Assembly: GCA_013297985.1 (NCBI GenBank)
Contig: JAAFIY010000023.1
Span: 1-41,290, forward strand
Direction: 5' to 3'
Length of the DNA stretch: 41,290 bases
Source of the DNA: Comamonadaceae bacterium
GTDB lineage: Bacteria > Pseudomonadota > Gammaproteobacteria > Burkholderiales > Burkholderiaceae_C
The translations under genes and the position numbers were made by a program. This document shows positions 17,601-25,079 of the stretch, in pieces. The notes under the pieces are model-generated. The model did no database searches. It saw only the letters and a list, made by a program, of their open reading frames with translations, and had not been told where the DNA came from. Position 1 is the first letter of the stretch; every line of letters starts with the position of its first letter.

Positions 17601-18283
17601 AAATCCACATGCAGCGGCGGCATGGCCCCCGGCATAAATACCTGCAGGCTCGGCGGTAGCCCGGCGCCGTCGGTTGGCAGTCGGCCCGCTTGCAGGGCTT
17701 TTAGCGCGGTGACAAAGGGGTGTTCGCGGTCGAGCCCAAGAGCCTGAGCCAGGCGGCGCCACAGGGCGGCTTGCCACGCGGCGTCTGGGTGCATGGCGGC
17801 CTGGGTGGCGCTCGCCACCGGGCCGGTGGCCCAGTGGGTCAGCCACTCGTGGCGGTGGTTGGCATAGCGTTCAAACAGCTCGGCGAGGTGCTGGGCCAAC
17901 TCAAACACGCCGCTGGCGTCGCGGCTGGCCAGCCAGCGGCCCAAACGGGGTTGTTGCGCCACCCAAGGGGTGTCACATAGAGCGTGCCAGATCGGCCACA
18001 CCAAGCGCTGCGCAGCCACCGGGGCACCCTGGGTGGCGTTGGGCACCCAGCGCATGGCCAGCGGCCACAGCCATTGACCCAGAAACGGGGTGTCTAGCCC
18101 AGCGGCCACACCGTGCTGGTCGGCCCAGGCGCGGCGCAGGTCGTCTAGCACTGCCTGATTGGGCACCACCACGGTAAGTGCGGCCAGCGGGTCGGTATCT
18201 GGCGCTTGGGCGCTGCGCTGCAGGCTGTGCAAGCACGCCGCGCGCAGGCTCTCGTAGTGGTTGGAACGATGCAGATGCAACAT
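14645..18283 (-). CDS. recC: Exodeoxyribonuclease V gamma subunit RecC
   Basis: RecC is the Chi-recognising subunit of RecBCD, built like an inactivated helicase. The 1212-residue product starts MLHLHRSNHYESLRAACLH, typical of RecC, and continues with VVVPNQAVLDDLRRAWAD, TPFLGQWLWPLAMR, VFMPGAMPPLHVDFL and later VAVLGLDDGALG and LLMALLGARDMLWLSYSGR. Two low-complexity inserts stand out: an alanine/glycine-rich run near residues 610-640 (GTAPDTAFDAAPGAASGAG) and a very acidic run near residues 840-860 (EENDSEDEDLADPSEADAEP). The last residues and stop codon fall in a repeat element. It diverges from gshA across a 205-base spacer and heads the recC-recB-recD operon. Confidence 0.95.
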   Translation of the reverse strand: MLHLHRSNHYESLRAACLHSLQRSAQAPDTDPLAALTVVVPNQAVLDDLRRAWADQHGVAAGLDTPFLGQWLWPLAMRWVPNATQGAPVAAQRLVWPIWHALCDTPWVAQQPRLGRWLASRDASGVFELAQHLAELFERYANHRHEWLTHWATGPVASATQAAMHPDAAWQAALWRRLAQALGLDREHPFVTALKALQAGRLPTDGAGLPPSLQVFMPGAMPPLHVDFLHALALHTEVHVYLLDPSRAFWYDTVSPRRLARLKQSGRAAGHEVGHELLNPWGAALRDSLAKWQDPPANLDFNEKDHHQAPTGLHRLAQLQRSILELTPLDRGSLVHESGDRSLEVHIAHSLTRQAETLHDRLLDLLGQDRSLQLDDIVVLVPQLADAAPLIDAAFAGVPDAMRLPWQIVGQSGEAVSPCAQAMLALLQMAQSRLPGPTLTDWLHHPAVSAAWQLSADAIDALATALQASGHRWGWDAQHRAQVIAHHNDTAAEDAAQDADEVGTLDHALQRLLLRHCVGPSTPSALPGLAAAPPTAGLEPEQLARLWPELAALRDWCAQARQAHTLPQWMTLLQQAFGRWIGPGPQPGGADAALWRDAQALAQSLRDLGADAGYGTAPDTAFDAAPGAASGAGSTTAPSAAQPSLPASALAAVLRQRWQTLPRGASARGAITVAPLSALAGLPFRVVAVLGLDDGALGANRAAAELDLMAEAPAAGDPHSANTDRQHLLMALLGARDMLWLSYSGRTPQDHTERAPSVVLAELIAAVLGASTGPGGAQLKPQALHDGLVVEHPAQAFSPRAFLALDASGQIADGRLHSHRFDLLPPAAQAPQSKRQAEVATAAGDEPEENDSEDEDLADPSEADAEPALAGPRFVRGVLPAPSAPPLPTLELSRLQGLWADPATDFARHRLGLDLPKHISAWPDTEPLAEPLGAAHWWATDQQALLDQVTAWARTAPGDVVTPQALQHALARSIQSAALLPHSQDRAELAAQAQARLWPALHAWWGLGGHRAQAQPLALALAPPGSGAGNGHPDRRVDTFSLRGGSLPLGPCGAVQLSAHAAQGRHLLKAWIAHLAHCAAATNTGPTLTWLIDLDGLWLLNPPDHAGQLLQGLLDHAHTAEAQPLPFFAHPQWIERCDQRPGAHRKAWDAEARRPATQLVWRGHADLRACASRALADEVLAPLLGHAQRIDIAALPAESARRGLPFDSLSFV

Positions 18284-18488
18284 GTTTCAACCCCGGCCTT
18301 GCAAGGCCCAGGGCCAACCCCATTTCTGACCCATGTGCACGGCGCGCCGCGTGGGTGACGGCGCGGGACACGCGCCTGTGCTACCGTGCGCCCCCCGCCC
18401 CCTGTTTGGACATGCGGCGCATCGGCGCTGAGCGGCGGTGTTGCCGTGGCAATCGCTCTGAATGCTGGTCTGCCTTGATGGAACTGCC
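18284..18488. other. Divergent intergenic region recC / gshA
   Basis: This 205-base GC-rich spacer must hold the promoters for the recCBD operon (minus) and gshA (plus). I see no convincing -35/-10 pair and no repeat. Short open frames here are GC-rich shadow frames without ribosome sites. Confidence 0.5.
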
Positions 18489-20093
18489 ATGCCCGAATCT
18501 TCCAACAAATCCACTGATGCCCCGACGCTGGCCAACCGCCTGGCAGCCTTGAGCGCCCAGCGCCTGCAAGGCATGCGCCGCGGGGTAGAAAAAGAAAGCC
18601 TGCGCAGCCTGGCCGGTGGTGGCTTAGCGCTGACGCCTCACCCGGCGCCGCTGGGCTCGGCACTCACCCACGCCAGCATCACCACCGACTACAGCGAAAG
18701 CCAGTTGGAGCTGATCACCGGCGCGCACCCAAGCATTGCGCAAACGGTGCAAGAGCTGCATCAATTGCATCAGTTCACCGCCCAGGTGCTGCGCGAGCAT
18801 GGTGACGAAATGATGTGGGTCAGCTCCATGCCGTGCGGCCTACCCACCGATGAAAACATCCCCATTGGCCGCTACGGCACCAGCAACGTGGGCCGCGCCA
18901 AAAGCGTCTACCGAATGGGCCTGGCGCACCGCTATGGGCGGCGCATGCAAACCATCAGCGGCATTCACTACAACTGGTCGCTGCCGGGTTTGGGCAGTGA
19001 CGACTACTTTGGTCTGATTCGCAACTTTCGCAGGCATTCGTTTTTGCTGCTGACGCTGTTGGGCGCCTCACCGGCCGTGTGTCCCACCTTTGTCGAGGGC
19101 CGCAATCACGAGTTGCAGCGTTTGTCTGAACACACCCTGTATCTGCCCCACGCCACCACGCTGCGCATGGGCCGCCTGGGCTACCAAAGCGATGCACAGG
19201 CTTCGCTGCAGGTGAGCTACAACGGCTTGGACGGCTACGCGCAATCGCTGCACACAGCGCTGACGCAGCCTTACCCGGCGTATGAACGCGTGGGGGTGCG
19301 TAACCCCGGTGGCGACTACAACCAAATGGCCACCACGCTGCTGCAGATTGAAAACGAGTTCTACAGCACCATTCGACCCAAGCGCACCATTGAACGCGGC
19401 GAACGCCCGCTGCACGCCCTGCGCCAGCGCGGCGTGGAGTACGTCGAGGTGCGCTTGATTGACCTAGACCCGTTTGAGCCCTTGGGCATCAGCGCGGCCA
19501 CGATGCGGCTGCTGGATGTGTTTTTGCTGCACTGCCTGCTCAGCGACAGCCCGCCTGATTCGCCCACGGAAATCATGGCGCTGCAGCGCAACCAGTTGCT
19601 GGCCGCCAGCCGTGGCCGCGAGCCCGGCCTGACGCTGGAGCAACCCTTGGCAGACGGCAGCCTGCGCAGCGTGAGCTTGCTGCAGTGGGGCCAAGCGCTG
19701 TTGGCTGAAATGGCGCCTATTGCGCAACGGCTGGATGCGCTGTTGGGCGGCAGCGAGCACTCCGCCGCGCTGGAGGGCGCTGTGCAGCGCTTGACGCAGC
19801 CCGAGCAATTGCCGTCGGCCCGCGTACTGCGCGCCATTGAGCAAACCGAACGGGTGTCGTTTACCCAATTCACCCTGGCCCAGTCGCGCTTGGCGCGCGA
19901 CACCGTGCTGGCCGCACCTGTGCCCGCCGAGTTGGGGGCGCACTTTGCGGAATTGGCCGAGCGCTCCTTGGCCGACCAACGCGCGGTAGAAGCCGCCGAC
20001 ACATTGGGCTTTGAGGCCTTCCGGCAAAGCTATTTGGACCCGCGCCGCCTGGGCCTGGGTGAAACGTCGCTGGCGGCCCTCGAGGCCGTGTAG
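18489..20093 (+). CDS. gshA: Glutamate-cysteine ligase GshA
   Basis: GshA joins glutamate and cysteine in the first, ATP-dependent step of glutathione synthesis. The 534-residue protein matches the proteobacterial class 1 enzyme: GVEKESLR, TTDYSESQLELITG, MPCGLPTDENIPIGRYG, YRMGLAHRYGRRMQTISGIHYNWSLP, PVCPTFVEGR-like AVCPTFVEGRNHE and YVEVRLIDLDPF. ATG 18489 was chosen over an ATG nine codons upstream because it begins the conserved length and follows TGGAAC. Glutathione is also the cofactor expected for the zeta-class GST encoded at 38650. The stop TAG is the first triplet of a downstream repeat (TAGCTGCTGG). Confidence 0.96.
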   Translation: MPESSNKSTDAPTLANRLAALSAQRLQGMRRGVEKESLRSLAGGGLALTPHPAPLGSALTHASITTDYSESQLELITGAHPSIAQTVQELHQLHQFTAQVLREHGDEMMWVSSMPCGLPTDENIPIGRYGTSNVGRAKSVYRMGLAHRYGRRMQTISGIHYNWSLPGLGSDDYFGLIRNFRRHSFLLLTLLGASPAVCPTFVEGRNHELQRLSEHTLYLPHATTLRMGRLGYQSDAQASLQVSYNGLDGYAQSLHTALTQPYPAYERVGVRNPGGDYNQMATTLLQIENEFYSTIRPKRTIERGERPLHALRQRGVEYVEVRLIDLDPFEPLGISAATMRLLDVFLLHCLLSDSPPDSPTEIMALQRNQLLAASRGREPGLTLEQPLADGSLRSVSLLQWGQALLAEMAPIAQRLDALLGGSEHSAALEGAVQRLTQPEQLPSARVLRAIEQTERVSFTQFTLAQSRLARDTVLAAPVPAELGAHFAELAERSLADQRAVEAADTLGFEAFRQSYLDPRRLGLGETSLAALEAV

Positions 20094-20165
20094 CTGCTGG
20101 CCTTTTGCAAAAAAAGGGCTGTTGCGCCCTGTTTTATTGCCGAAGCAGCTATTATTTTTGTAGCA
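20091..20165. repeat. Interspersed repeat downstream of gshA, including a hairpin
   Basis: Read on the minus strand this is AATAGCTGCTTCGGCAATAA, then AACAGGGCGCAACAGCCC and an A/T run. It aligns with the copy at 36984-37035 (ATAGCTGCTTGGGCAGTGAA then ATAGGGCGCTATCGGCCC) and with the copy at 28201-28245. It includes the gshA stop codon and ends 29 bases before the next gene. Confidence 0.85.
20115..20136 (+). terminator. Probable terminator of gshA, formed by the repeat
   Basis: AGGGC (20115-20119) / GCCCT (20126-20130) enclose a six-base loop, followed by GTTTTAT and preceded by an A run (20109-20115). The stem is only five base pairs, so strength is uncertain. Confidence 0.5.
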
Positions 20166-20193
20166 ATATCCGATTTTGAACCCCACGCCCTTT

Positions 20194-21459
20194 ATGCCCT
20201 ATCGCCCCGCCGCAACAGCCGCTGCCACCGACCGCGCTGCGCGTGAATTTGACGTCATCGTGGTGGGTGCCACGGGCTTTGTGGGGCGTCAGGTGGTGGC
20301 CTATTTGGCTCAGCACGCGGGCACTGCGGCACCTTTGCGCTTCGCCGTAGCTGGGCGCAGCGCGCAGCGGCTACAGGCCGTGGTGGATGCCCACGCCGCT
20401 GGCATGCCGGTGCCGGTTTTGGTGGCCGAAGCCGATGATGCGCAAGCCCTGACCGGCTTGGCACAGCGCACCCGCGTCGTCATCGCCACTGCAGGGCCCT
20501 TTGCCAAGGTGGGCAGCGCGTTGGTGGCGGCCTGCGTGGCTGCGGGCACGCACTATGTGGACATTACCGGTGAGACGTCCTGGGTGCGCGAGCAGATGGA
20601 TTTGCACCACGACGCCGCCCGCGCCAACGGCACCCGCATCGTGCCCTGCTGCGGCTTTGACAGCGTGCCCGCTGACATTGGCGCCTGGATGCTGCTGAAC
20701 GCGCTAGGGCCGGATGGCGCTGCTGCTGGCGTGCAGATCAGCGCGGCCTATTCGATGCGCGGCGGCATCAATGGCGGCACGCTGGCCTCGGCACTGAACA
20801 TGATCGACAGCGGGGGTTCTGAGCGCATGCGCCAGCCGTTTTTGCTGAACCCGGCCGCGCAGACGCCCACGGCCAGTCGCGCCCACGCTGACCCCACCGG
20901 CGCGCATCATGACGCCGAGCTTGGCGGCTGGCTGGCCCCGTTTGTGATGAGCGTCATCAACACCCGCGTGGTGCGGCGCAGCGCGGCTCTGTTGGGCTAT
21001 GGGCCTGAGTTTGTGTACCAGGAATACATGCGTGTTGGCCGTGGCCCCGCAGCGGGTGCCACCGCGAGCTTGATCGCGGCCAGCATGCAGATCGGCCAAG
21101 CTGCCCTGCAGATCAAGCCCCTGCGCCGAGCGGCCTCGCGCATGGTGCCCGCGCCTGGCCAAGGCCCCTCGAAGTGGGTGATGGACCATGGCCGCTATCG
21201 CGCCGAGCTGGTGGCCCGCAGCCCGTCTGGGGAGGTGCTGGCCCGCGCCCGTGTGGCCGGGCCCGGTGACCCAGGCAACCGCGCCACCACCCGTTTTGTG
21301 TGTGAAGCCGCCCTGGCCCTGGTGCACCAGTTGCCCCAACTGCCTGGCGGGCCGCAGTGGGGTGGGGTGCTCACACCGGCCAGTGCGTTCGGTGCGGTGT
21401 TGGTGCAGCGCTTGCGCGCGGCCGGAGATGAGCTGACGGTGACGCTGTCGGCCCCTTAG
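20194..21459 (+). CDS. Saccharopine dehydrogenase-like NAD(P)-binding oxidoreductase
   Basis: The 421-residue protein has an N-terminal Rossmann fold (FDVIVVGATGFVGRQVVAYLAQ, about residues 19-40) followed by VVIATAGPFAKVGSALVAACVAAGTHYVDITGE, a hallmark of the saccharopine dehydrogenase-like family related to trans-acting enoyl reductases and human SCCPDH. The motif CCGFDSVPADIGAWML is also typical. Members reduce or oxidise varied substrates, some in lipid metabolism; the substrate here is unknown. ATG 20194 is preferred; an in-frame TTG at 20176 is an alternative. It lies alone between gshA and a convergent LysR gene, with a repeat element upstream. Confidence 0.85.
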   Translation: MPYRPAATAAATDRAAREFDVIVVGATGFVGRQVVAYLAQHAGTAAPLRFAVAGRSAQRLQAVVDAHAAGMPVPVLVAEADDAQALTGLAQRTRVVIATAGPFAKVGSALVAACVAAGTHYVDITGETSWVREQMDLHHDAARANGTRIVPCCGFDSVPADIGAWMLLNALGPDGAAAGVQISAAYSMRGGINGGTLASALNMIDSGGSERMRQPFLLNPAAQTPTASRAHADPTGAHHDAELGGWLAPFVMSVINTRVVRRSAALLGYGPEFVYQEYMRVGRGPAAGATASLIAASMQIGQAALQIKPLRRAASRMVPAPGQGPSKWVMDHGRYRAELVARSPSGEVLARARVAGPGDPGNRATTRFVCEAALALVHQLPQLPGGPQWGGVLTPASAFGAVLVQRLRAAGDELTVTLSAP

Positions 21460-21474
21460 CCCAGCGCCCCAGCG

Positions 21475-21514
21475 GCGGCACGTGCCCGCCGGCGCGGGTA
21501 CAGCGGCGTGCCGC
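21475..21514. terminator. GC-rich hairpin between convergent genes
   Basis: An 8-bp inverted repeat GCGGCACG (21475-21482) / CGTGCCGC (21507-21514) encloses a second inner hairpin (CCCG...CGGG). It occupies most of the 56-base gap between the convergent oxidoreductase and LysR genes. There is no T tract, so a rho-independent role is uncertain. Confidence 0.4.
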
Positions 21515-21515
21515 A

Positions 21516-22406
21516 TCAGCGCGCGTCTACCAACTGCTCAGCCATCAGGGATCGAACCAGCTCCAGGGCCGGTGACAAGGTCCGACGCCTAAGGGTCACC
21601 AGCCCAAAGCGCGCCGTGACTGCCAGCAGTGGCCGGGTTTTGATTTCGACCAAATCAGGCGCGGCGGATCGAATGGCCAGCAACACCGCGTCGCTTCGGC
21701 GAACCACTTCAACCAAGCTGGGGATTTCCTCGCAGCGCAGCGTGATACAGGCATCGGGGTGTGCCAAGGGGCCATAACGGGTGACCAGCATGCGTGCGAC
21801 TTCGTCAGACAGCGGCGTGCTGGCAATCGGGTAGCGCGACAGGTCATCAAAGTCCACCTCTGTGCGTCGACGTGTTAGCGGGTGGCCGCGCCGCACCATG
21901 AAGGCACCGGTCATTTCAAAGTGCATTTGGGCGCTTAAATCGGGCGCGGGGCGCATGGAACGGGCATCTACCACCAAGGCGTCCAGCGTACGGTCGCGCA
22001 GGGCCTGCACCAGCAGCTCGGTGCTGGCTCGGCTGATCTGCAGCCTCAGTTGCGGCCGTTCTTGCGCAACCTTAAGCAGCAGCGGCGTCATGAGCATGGC
22101 GCCGGGGCCAGAGCCCATGCCGATGCGCAAGCTGCCTTGCTCACCCTGGCTCGATAACTTGGCGCTGCGGGCCAGTTCATCCGCGCCATCGGCCAACTCT
22201 TGGGCTTGCGCAAGCGCTTGGCGGCCAAAAGGGGTGAGTTCGCTTAAACGTCCCACGCGATCAAACAAGCGTTCGCCCAACTCGTCTTCTAGTGCGCGAA
22301 TGCTGCGGCTCAAAGCGGGCTGTGTCAGGTGCATGGCTTGCGCCGACTTGGCAAATGAACCCGTCTGCGCCACTGAAATGAAGTGCCTGAGCTGGACCAA
22401 AGTCAT
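21516..22406 (-). CDS. LysR-family transcriptional regulator
   Basis: The 296-residue protein has an N-terminal winged helix-turn-helix (MTLVQLRHFISVAQTGSFAKSAQAMHLTQPALSRSIRALE) and a periplasmic-binding-protein-like effector domain from about residue 90. The ATG at 22406 was chosen because AGAGGAAGG lies just upstream; an in-frame TTG six codons earlier would put that site inside the gene. It diverges from the Bug-protein and M20 amidohydrolase genes, the usual position of a LysR activator of its neighbour, so it probably controls 22551-24828 with a co-inducer related to the imported or hydrolysed compound. The inducer is unknown. Confidence 0.93.
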   Translation of the reverse strand: MTLVQLRHFISVAQTGSFAKSAQAMHLTQPALSRSIRALEDELGERLFDRVGRLSELTPFGRQALAQAQELADGADELARSAKLSSQGEQGSLRIGMGSGPGAMLMTPLLLKVAQERPQLRLQISRASTELLVQALRDRTLDALVVDARSMRPAPDLSAQMHFEMTGAFMVRRGHPLTRRRTEVDFDDLSRYPIASTPLSDEVARMLVTRYGPLAHPDACITLRCEEIPSLVEVVRRSDAVLLAIRSAAPDLVEIKTRPLLAVTARFGLVTLRRRTLSPALELVRSLMAEQLVDAR

Positions 22407-22466
22407 CGCCTTCCTCTCTTGCAATACCTAGCGTGAAACTCATCGTAATCGAACTAGCAATGCATT

Positions 22467-22483
22467 GGACATTCGAATTGTCG
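22467..22483. promoter_or_regulatory. Candidate LysR operator in the divergent spacer
   Basis: The 144-base spacer 22407-22550 is AT-rich compared with its surroundings. It contains the palindrome ATTCGAAT (22471-22478) flanked by imperfect GAC/GTC arms (GGACATTCGAATTGTC). LysR proteins bind dyads in such divergent spacers, but the exact site is a guess. Confidence 0.35.
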
Positions 22484-22550
22484 ACACCTACATTGACGTT
22501 CCATTGGTCTGCCTGCGCTTGCCAACCCCCTGTTTTTCAAGGACCTTCTC

Positions 22551-23543
22551 ATGCTCAAACGCGACTTGCTTCGTGCGCTGACGGTGTCAGCTGGCTTGCT
22601 GTTTGGCGCCACCTTTGCGGGTGCGCAGGCCCCAGCGTATCCGGTCAAGCCGGTGAATTTGATGGTGCCTTACCCAGCGGGCGGGCCATCGGACGCCATC
22701 GCGCGCATCTTCAACACCCAACTGGGCAAAGAGCTGGGCCAGCCGGTGCTGGTAGAGAACCTGGGTGGCGCCAGCGGCGCCCTGGGTGCCCAAAAGGTAT
22801 TGGCCGCGCCGGCTGACGGCTACTACATCTTTCAGGGTTCACCCAACGAGGTGATCTTGGCGCCGCTGGCGAATGCAGCCGTCAAGCTCAAAGCCGAAGA
22901 CTTCCGGCTGGTGCATCCGGTGGCTGACGCAGTGATGGTGTTCGTCACCCGCAAAGACTTGCCCGTGAACAGCGTGGATGAACTCATTGCGCTGGCACGC
23001 CGTTCGGCCGACAAACCGCTGTCTTATGGCAGCGTGGGCCTGGGCTCGCTGTATCACCTGATTCTGGAAGGCGTACAGGCGCAAACCGGCACCAAACTCA
23101 CCCACGTGCCCTATCGCGGCAACGCACCGCTGCTGCAAGACTTGGGTGGCGGTCAGGTGGACTTTGCGGTGTTGGTGCACAGCGCGGCCATGGGCGGCAT
23201 GGTCGACCAGGGGCGCGTGAGGGTCATTGGGCAGCTGGGCGCGCAGCGGTCTGATCTGCTGAAGAACGTGCCCACTGCCGGTGAGGGCCGCGAACTGCGT
23301 GGCATGAACTACAAGATCTGGTCGGGCTTCATGGTGCCCAAGAACACGCTTGAAGATATCGTGCAACGCCTGCACACCGCCATTGGTCGCACTCTGCAAG
23401 ACCCCACCGTGCGCTCGCAACTGGCCGCGCAAACCCAGGCTGCGGCGGCCCCCACCACCTTGGCTGACGCCCAACGGCTCTTTGAAACCGAAACTGCGCG
23501 CTACCGCGACATCGCCGGCCAGATCAACCTGCAGCCGCAGTAA
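22551..23543 (+). CDS. Bug/TctC-family periplasmic solute-binding protein
   Basis: The 330-residue protein begins with a Sec signal (MLKRDLLRALTVSAGLLFGATFAGAQA) and continues YPVKPVNLMVPYPAGGPSDAIARIF, the signature of the Bug/TctC family, abundant in Burkholderiales and used with tripartite tricarboxylate transporters or as orphan binding proteins for carboxylates, aromatic acids and amino acids. Other family motifs are GASGALGAQKVLAAPADGY and LTHVPYRGNAPLLQDL. AAGGA precedes the ATG by seven bases. No TctA/TctB permease genes are present. The M20 amidohydrolase follows after 25 bases, suggesting that the bound ligand is the amidohydrolase substrate, probably an N-acyl amino acid; this is inference from context. 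Confidence 0.92.
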   Translation: MLKRDLLRALTVSAGLLFGATFAGAQAPAYPVKPVNLMVPYPAGGPSDAIARIFNTQLGKELGQPVLVENLGGASGALGAQKVLAAPADGYYIFQGSPNEVILAPLANAAVKLKAEDFRLVHPVADAVMVFVTRKDLPVNSVDELIALARRSADKPLSYGSVGLGSLYHLILEGVQAQTGTKLTHVPYRGNAPLLQDLGGGQVDFAVLVHSAAMGGMVDQGRVRVIGQLGAQRSDLLKNVPTAGEGRELRGMNYKIWSGFMVPKNTLEDIVQRLHTAIGRTLQDPTVRSQLAAQTQAAAAPTTLADAQRLFETETARYRDIAGQINLQPQ

Positions 23544-23568
23544 CGCCTGCTGGGCCCCGGAGGCGTAC

Positions 23569-24828
23569 ATGACTTACCTCTTGCAAGCGCTGACGGCTCG
23601 CGCGGGTGAATTCATCAGCTTGCGCCGAGACATCCATCGCCACCCTGAGTTGGCGTTTGAAGAGCACCGCACCGCCGCGCTGGTGGCGCACAAGCTCAAA
23701 AGCTGGGGCTACGCAGTCACCGAAGGCGTGGGCGGCACCGGTGTGGTGGGTACGCTGGTGCGGGGCCACTCCAGCCGACGCCTGGGCTTGCGCGCCGACA
23801 TGGATGCGCTGCCCATTGATGAAGCCAGCGGCGCGGCCTGGGCCAGCACCCACCGCGGCATGATGCACGCTTGCGGCCACGACGGGCACACCGCCATGCT
23901 GCTGGCGGCAGCGCGCCACCTGGCTGAGCACGGCCGCTTTGACGGCACGCTCAATCTGATTTTTCAGCCTGCTGAAGAAGGCGGCGGCGGCGCGCTGCGC
24001 ATGATGGCCGACGGTTTGTTCGGTCGCTTTCCCTGCGATGCGGTCTTTGCCATGCACAACATGCCGGGGGTGCCCCAGGGTCACTTGGTGCTGCGCGACG
24101 GGCCCGCCATGGCGTCTTCGGACTATGCAACCGTGACGATCACCGGCGTGGGCGGCCATGGCGCCATGCCGCACCGTGCGGCCGACCCGATCGTGGCGGC
24201 AGCCAGCGTCGTCATGGCCTTGCAAACCATCGTGTCTCGCAATATTGATCCGTTGCACGCTGCGGTGGTGACGGTGGGCGCCTTGCATGCAGGCAAGGCC
24301 AACAACGTCATCCCCGCTGTGGCCACCCTGGAGTTAAGCGTGCGAGCGCTTGACCGCGACGTTCGCACCACGCTAGAGCAGCGCATCAAGGCCCTGGTTG
24401 CAGCCCAGGCGCAAAGCTTCGGGGTGCAGGCTACGGTCGATTGGCGCTCAGGTTATGCGGTGCTGGTCAACACGCCCGCAGAAACTGACTTTGCCCGTCA
24501 GGTGGCGGTTGAACTGGTGGGGCCCGACAAAGTCACCTTGCAGGGCCCGCCGCTGACGGGCAGCGAAGACTTTGCCTTCATGCTCGAACAAGTGCCGGGC
24601 AGCTATTTGCTCATAGGCAATGGCGCCGGTGATGGCGACGAGGCCAGCGTGCGCGGCGCTTGCATGGTGCACAACCCGGGCTATGACTTCAACGACGACA
24701 ACGTGGCGGTGGGCAGCGCCTATTGGGTGCTGATGACCGAGCGGTATCTGCCCGCGAGCGGCAGGACTGGCCTGGTAGGCCCTGGGGTCAATACGCCGTC
24801 CAAACAGGCGCTGCAGCCGATCCATTAA
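23569..24828 (+). CDS. M20 family amidohydrolase (hippurate hydrolase / N-acyl amino acid amidohydrolase type)
   Basis: The 419-residue cytoplasmic metalloenzyme belongs to the M20D group that includes hippurate hydrolase HipO and IAA-amino acid hydrolases. Visible motifs are RRDIHRHPELAFEEHRTA, LRADMDALPI, HACGHDGHTAML (metal ligands C102, H104), FQPAEEGGGGA (E136-E137), the dimerisation-domain GVGGHGAMPHRAADPI and the late TGSEDFAFML. These enzymes cleave amides of amino acids, for example N-benzoylglycine to benzoate and glycine. ATG 23569 follows GGAGG; the open frame extends back into the previous gene. The glycine riboswitch starting a few bases after the stop hints that glycine is one product. 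Exact substrate is not determined. Confidence 0.9.
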   Translation: MTYLLQALTARAGEFISLRRDIHRHPELAFEEHRTAALVAHKLKSWGYAVTEGVGGTGVVGTLVRGHSSRRLGLRADMDALPIDEASGAAWASTHRGMMHACGHDGHTAMLLAAARHLAEHGRFDGTLNLIFQPAEEGGGGALRMMADGLFGRFPCDAVFAMHNMPGVPQGHLVLRDGPAMASSDYATVTITGVGGHGAMPHRAADPIVAAASVVMALQTIVSRNIDPLHAAVVTVGALHAGKANNVIPAVATLELSVRALDRDVRTTLEQRIKALVAAQAQSFGVQATVDWRSGYAVLVNTPAETDFARQVAVELVGPDKVTLQGPPLTGSEDFAFMLEQVPGSYLLIGNGAGDGDEASVRGACMVHNPGYDFNDDNVAVGSAYWVLMTERYLPASGRTGLVGPGVNTPSKQALQPIH

Positions 24829-24837
24829 ATTTCTACC

Positions 24838-25030
24838 CCTGCAGGAGAGAGCTTCGCACTCATGGCGAAGCCACCGAAGGCGCAAACTCCCATGCACGCT
24901 CAGGTTCAGTACTGCACACCATCAACGCCGTCTGGAGAGACGTCACAGCCGTGACGCACCGAAGGAGCAAAGCCCGCTGGCGATTCTGCCAACGCAGCTG
25001 AATCTCTCAGGTACCAAGGACAGGGGGAGC
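24838..25030 (+). ncRNA. Tandem glycine riboswitch (two aptamers)
   Basis: Two glycine aptamers follow each other. Aptamer 1 (about 24840-24916) has P1 TGCAG/CTGCA (24840-24844 with 24912-24916), the GGAGAG box, GCCACCGAAGGCGCAA and CTCAGG. Aptamer 2 (about 24928-25027) has CCGTCTG (24928-24934) pairing with CAGGGGG (25021-25027) apart from one G-G mismatch, the second GGAGAG box, CACCGAAGGAGCAA and AATCTCTCAGGTACCAAGGACAG. These are the conserved elements of the class that usually controls glycine cleavage genes. Here it lies in the leader of a DadA-like gene, starting about 10 bases after the amidohydrolase stop. Confidence 0.95.
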
Positions 25031-25073
25031 GGCCAGGCACCCAGTGCACACAGGGTGGTCGATCTGTCCTTGG
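25014..25073 (+). promoter_or_regulatory. Predicted expression platform: aptamer 2 end pairs with the dadA ribosome site
   Basis: CCAAGGACAG (25014-25023, 3' end of aptamer 2) is perfectly complementary over 10 bases to CTGTCCTTGG (25064-25073), which contains the first two bases of the GGAG ribosome site of dadA (25072-25075). Pairing would hide the site. Glycine-stabilised P1 of aptamer 2 uses 25021-25023 and would break this pairing, so glycine should turn translation on. The pairing is seen in the sequence; the switching mechanism is inferred. Confidence 0.7.
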
Positions 25074-25079
25074 AGAATC

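Noticed and set aside
22407-22550. Possible sigma-70 promoter for the Bug gene
   Set aside because: Several weak hexamers can be chosen in this AT-rich stretch and none forms a convincing pair, so no promoter was called.
24723-25001. Plus-strand open frame across the glycine riboswitch
   Set aside because: The aptamer elements are intact and highly conserved; the frame lacks a ribosome site and a plausible protein sequence.
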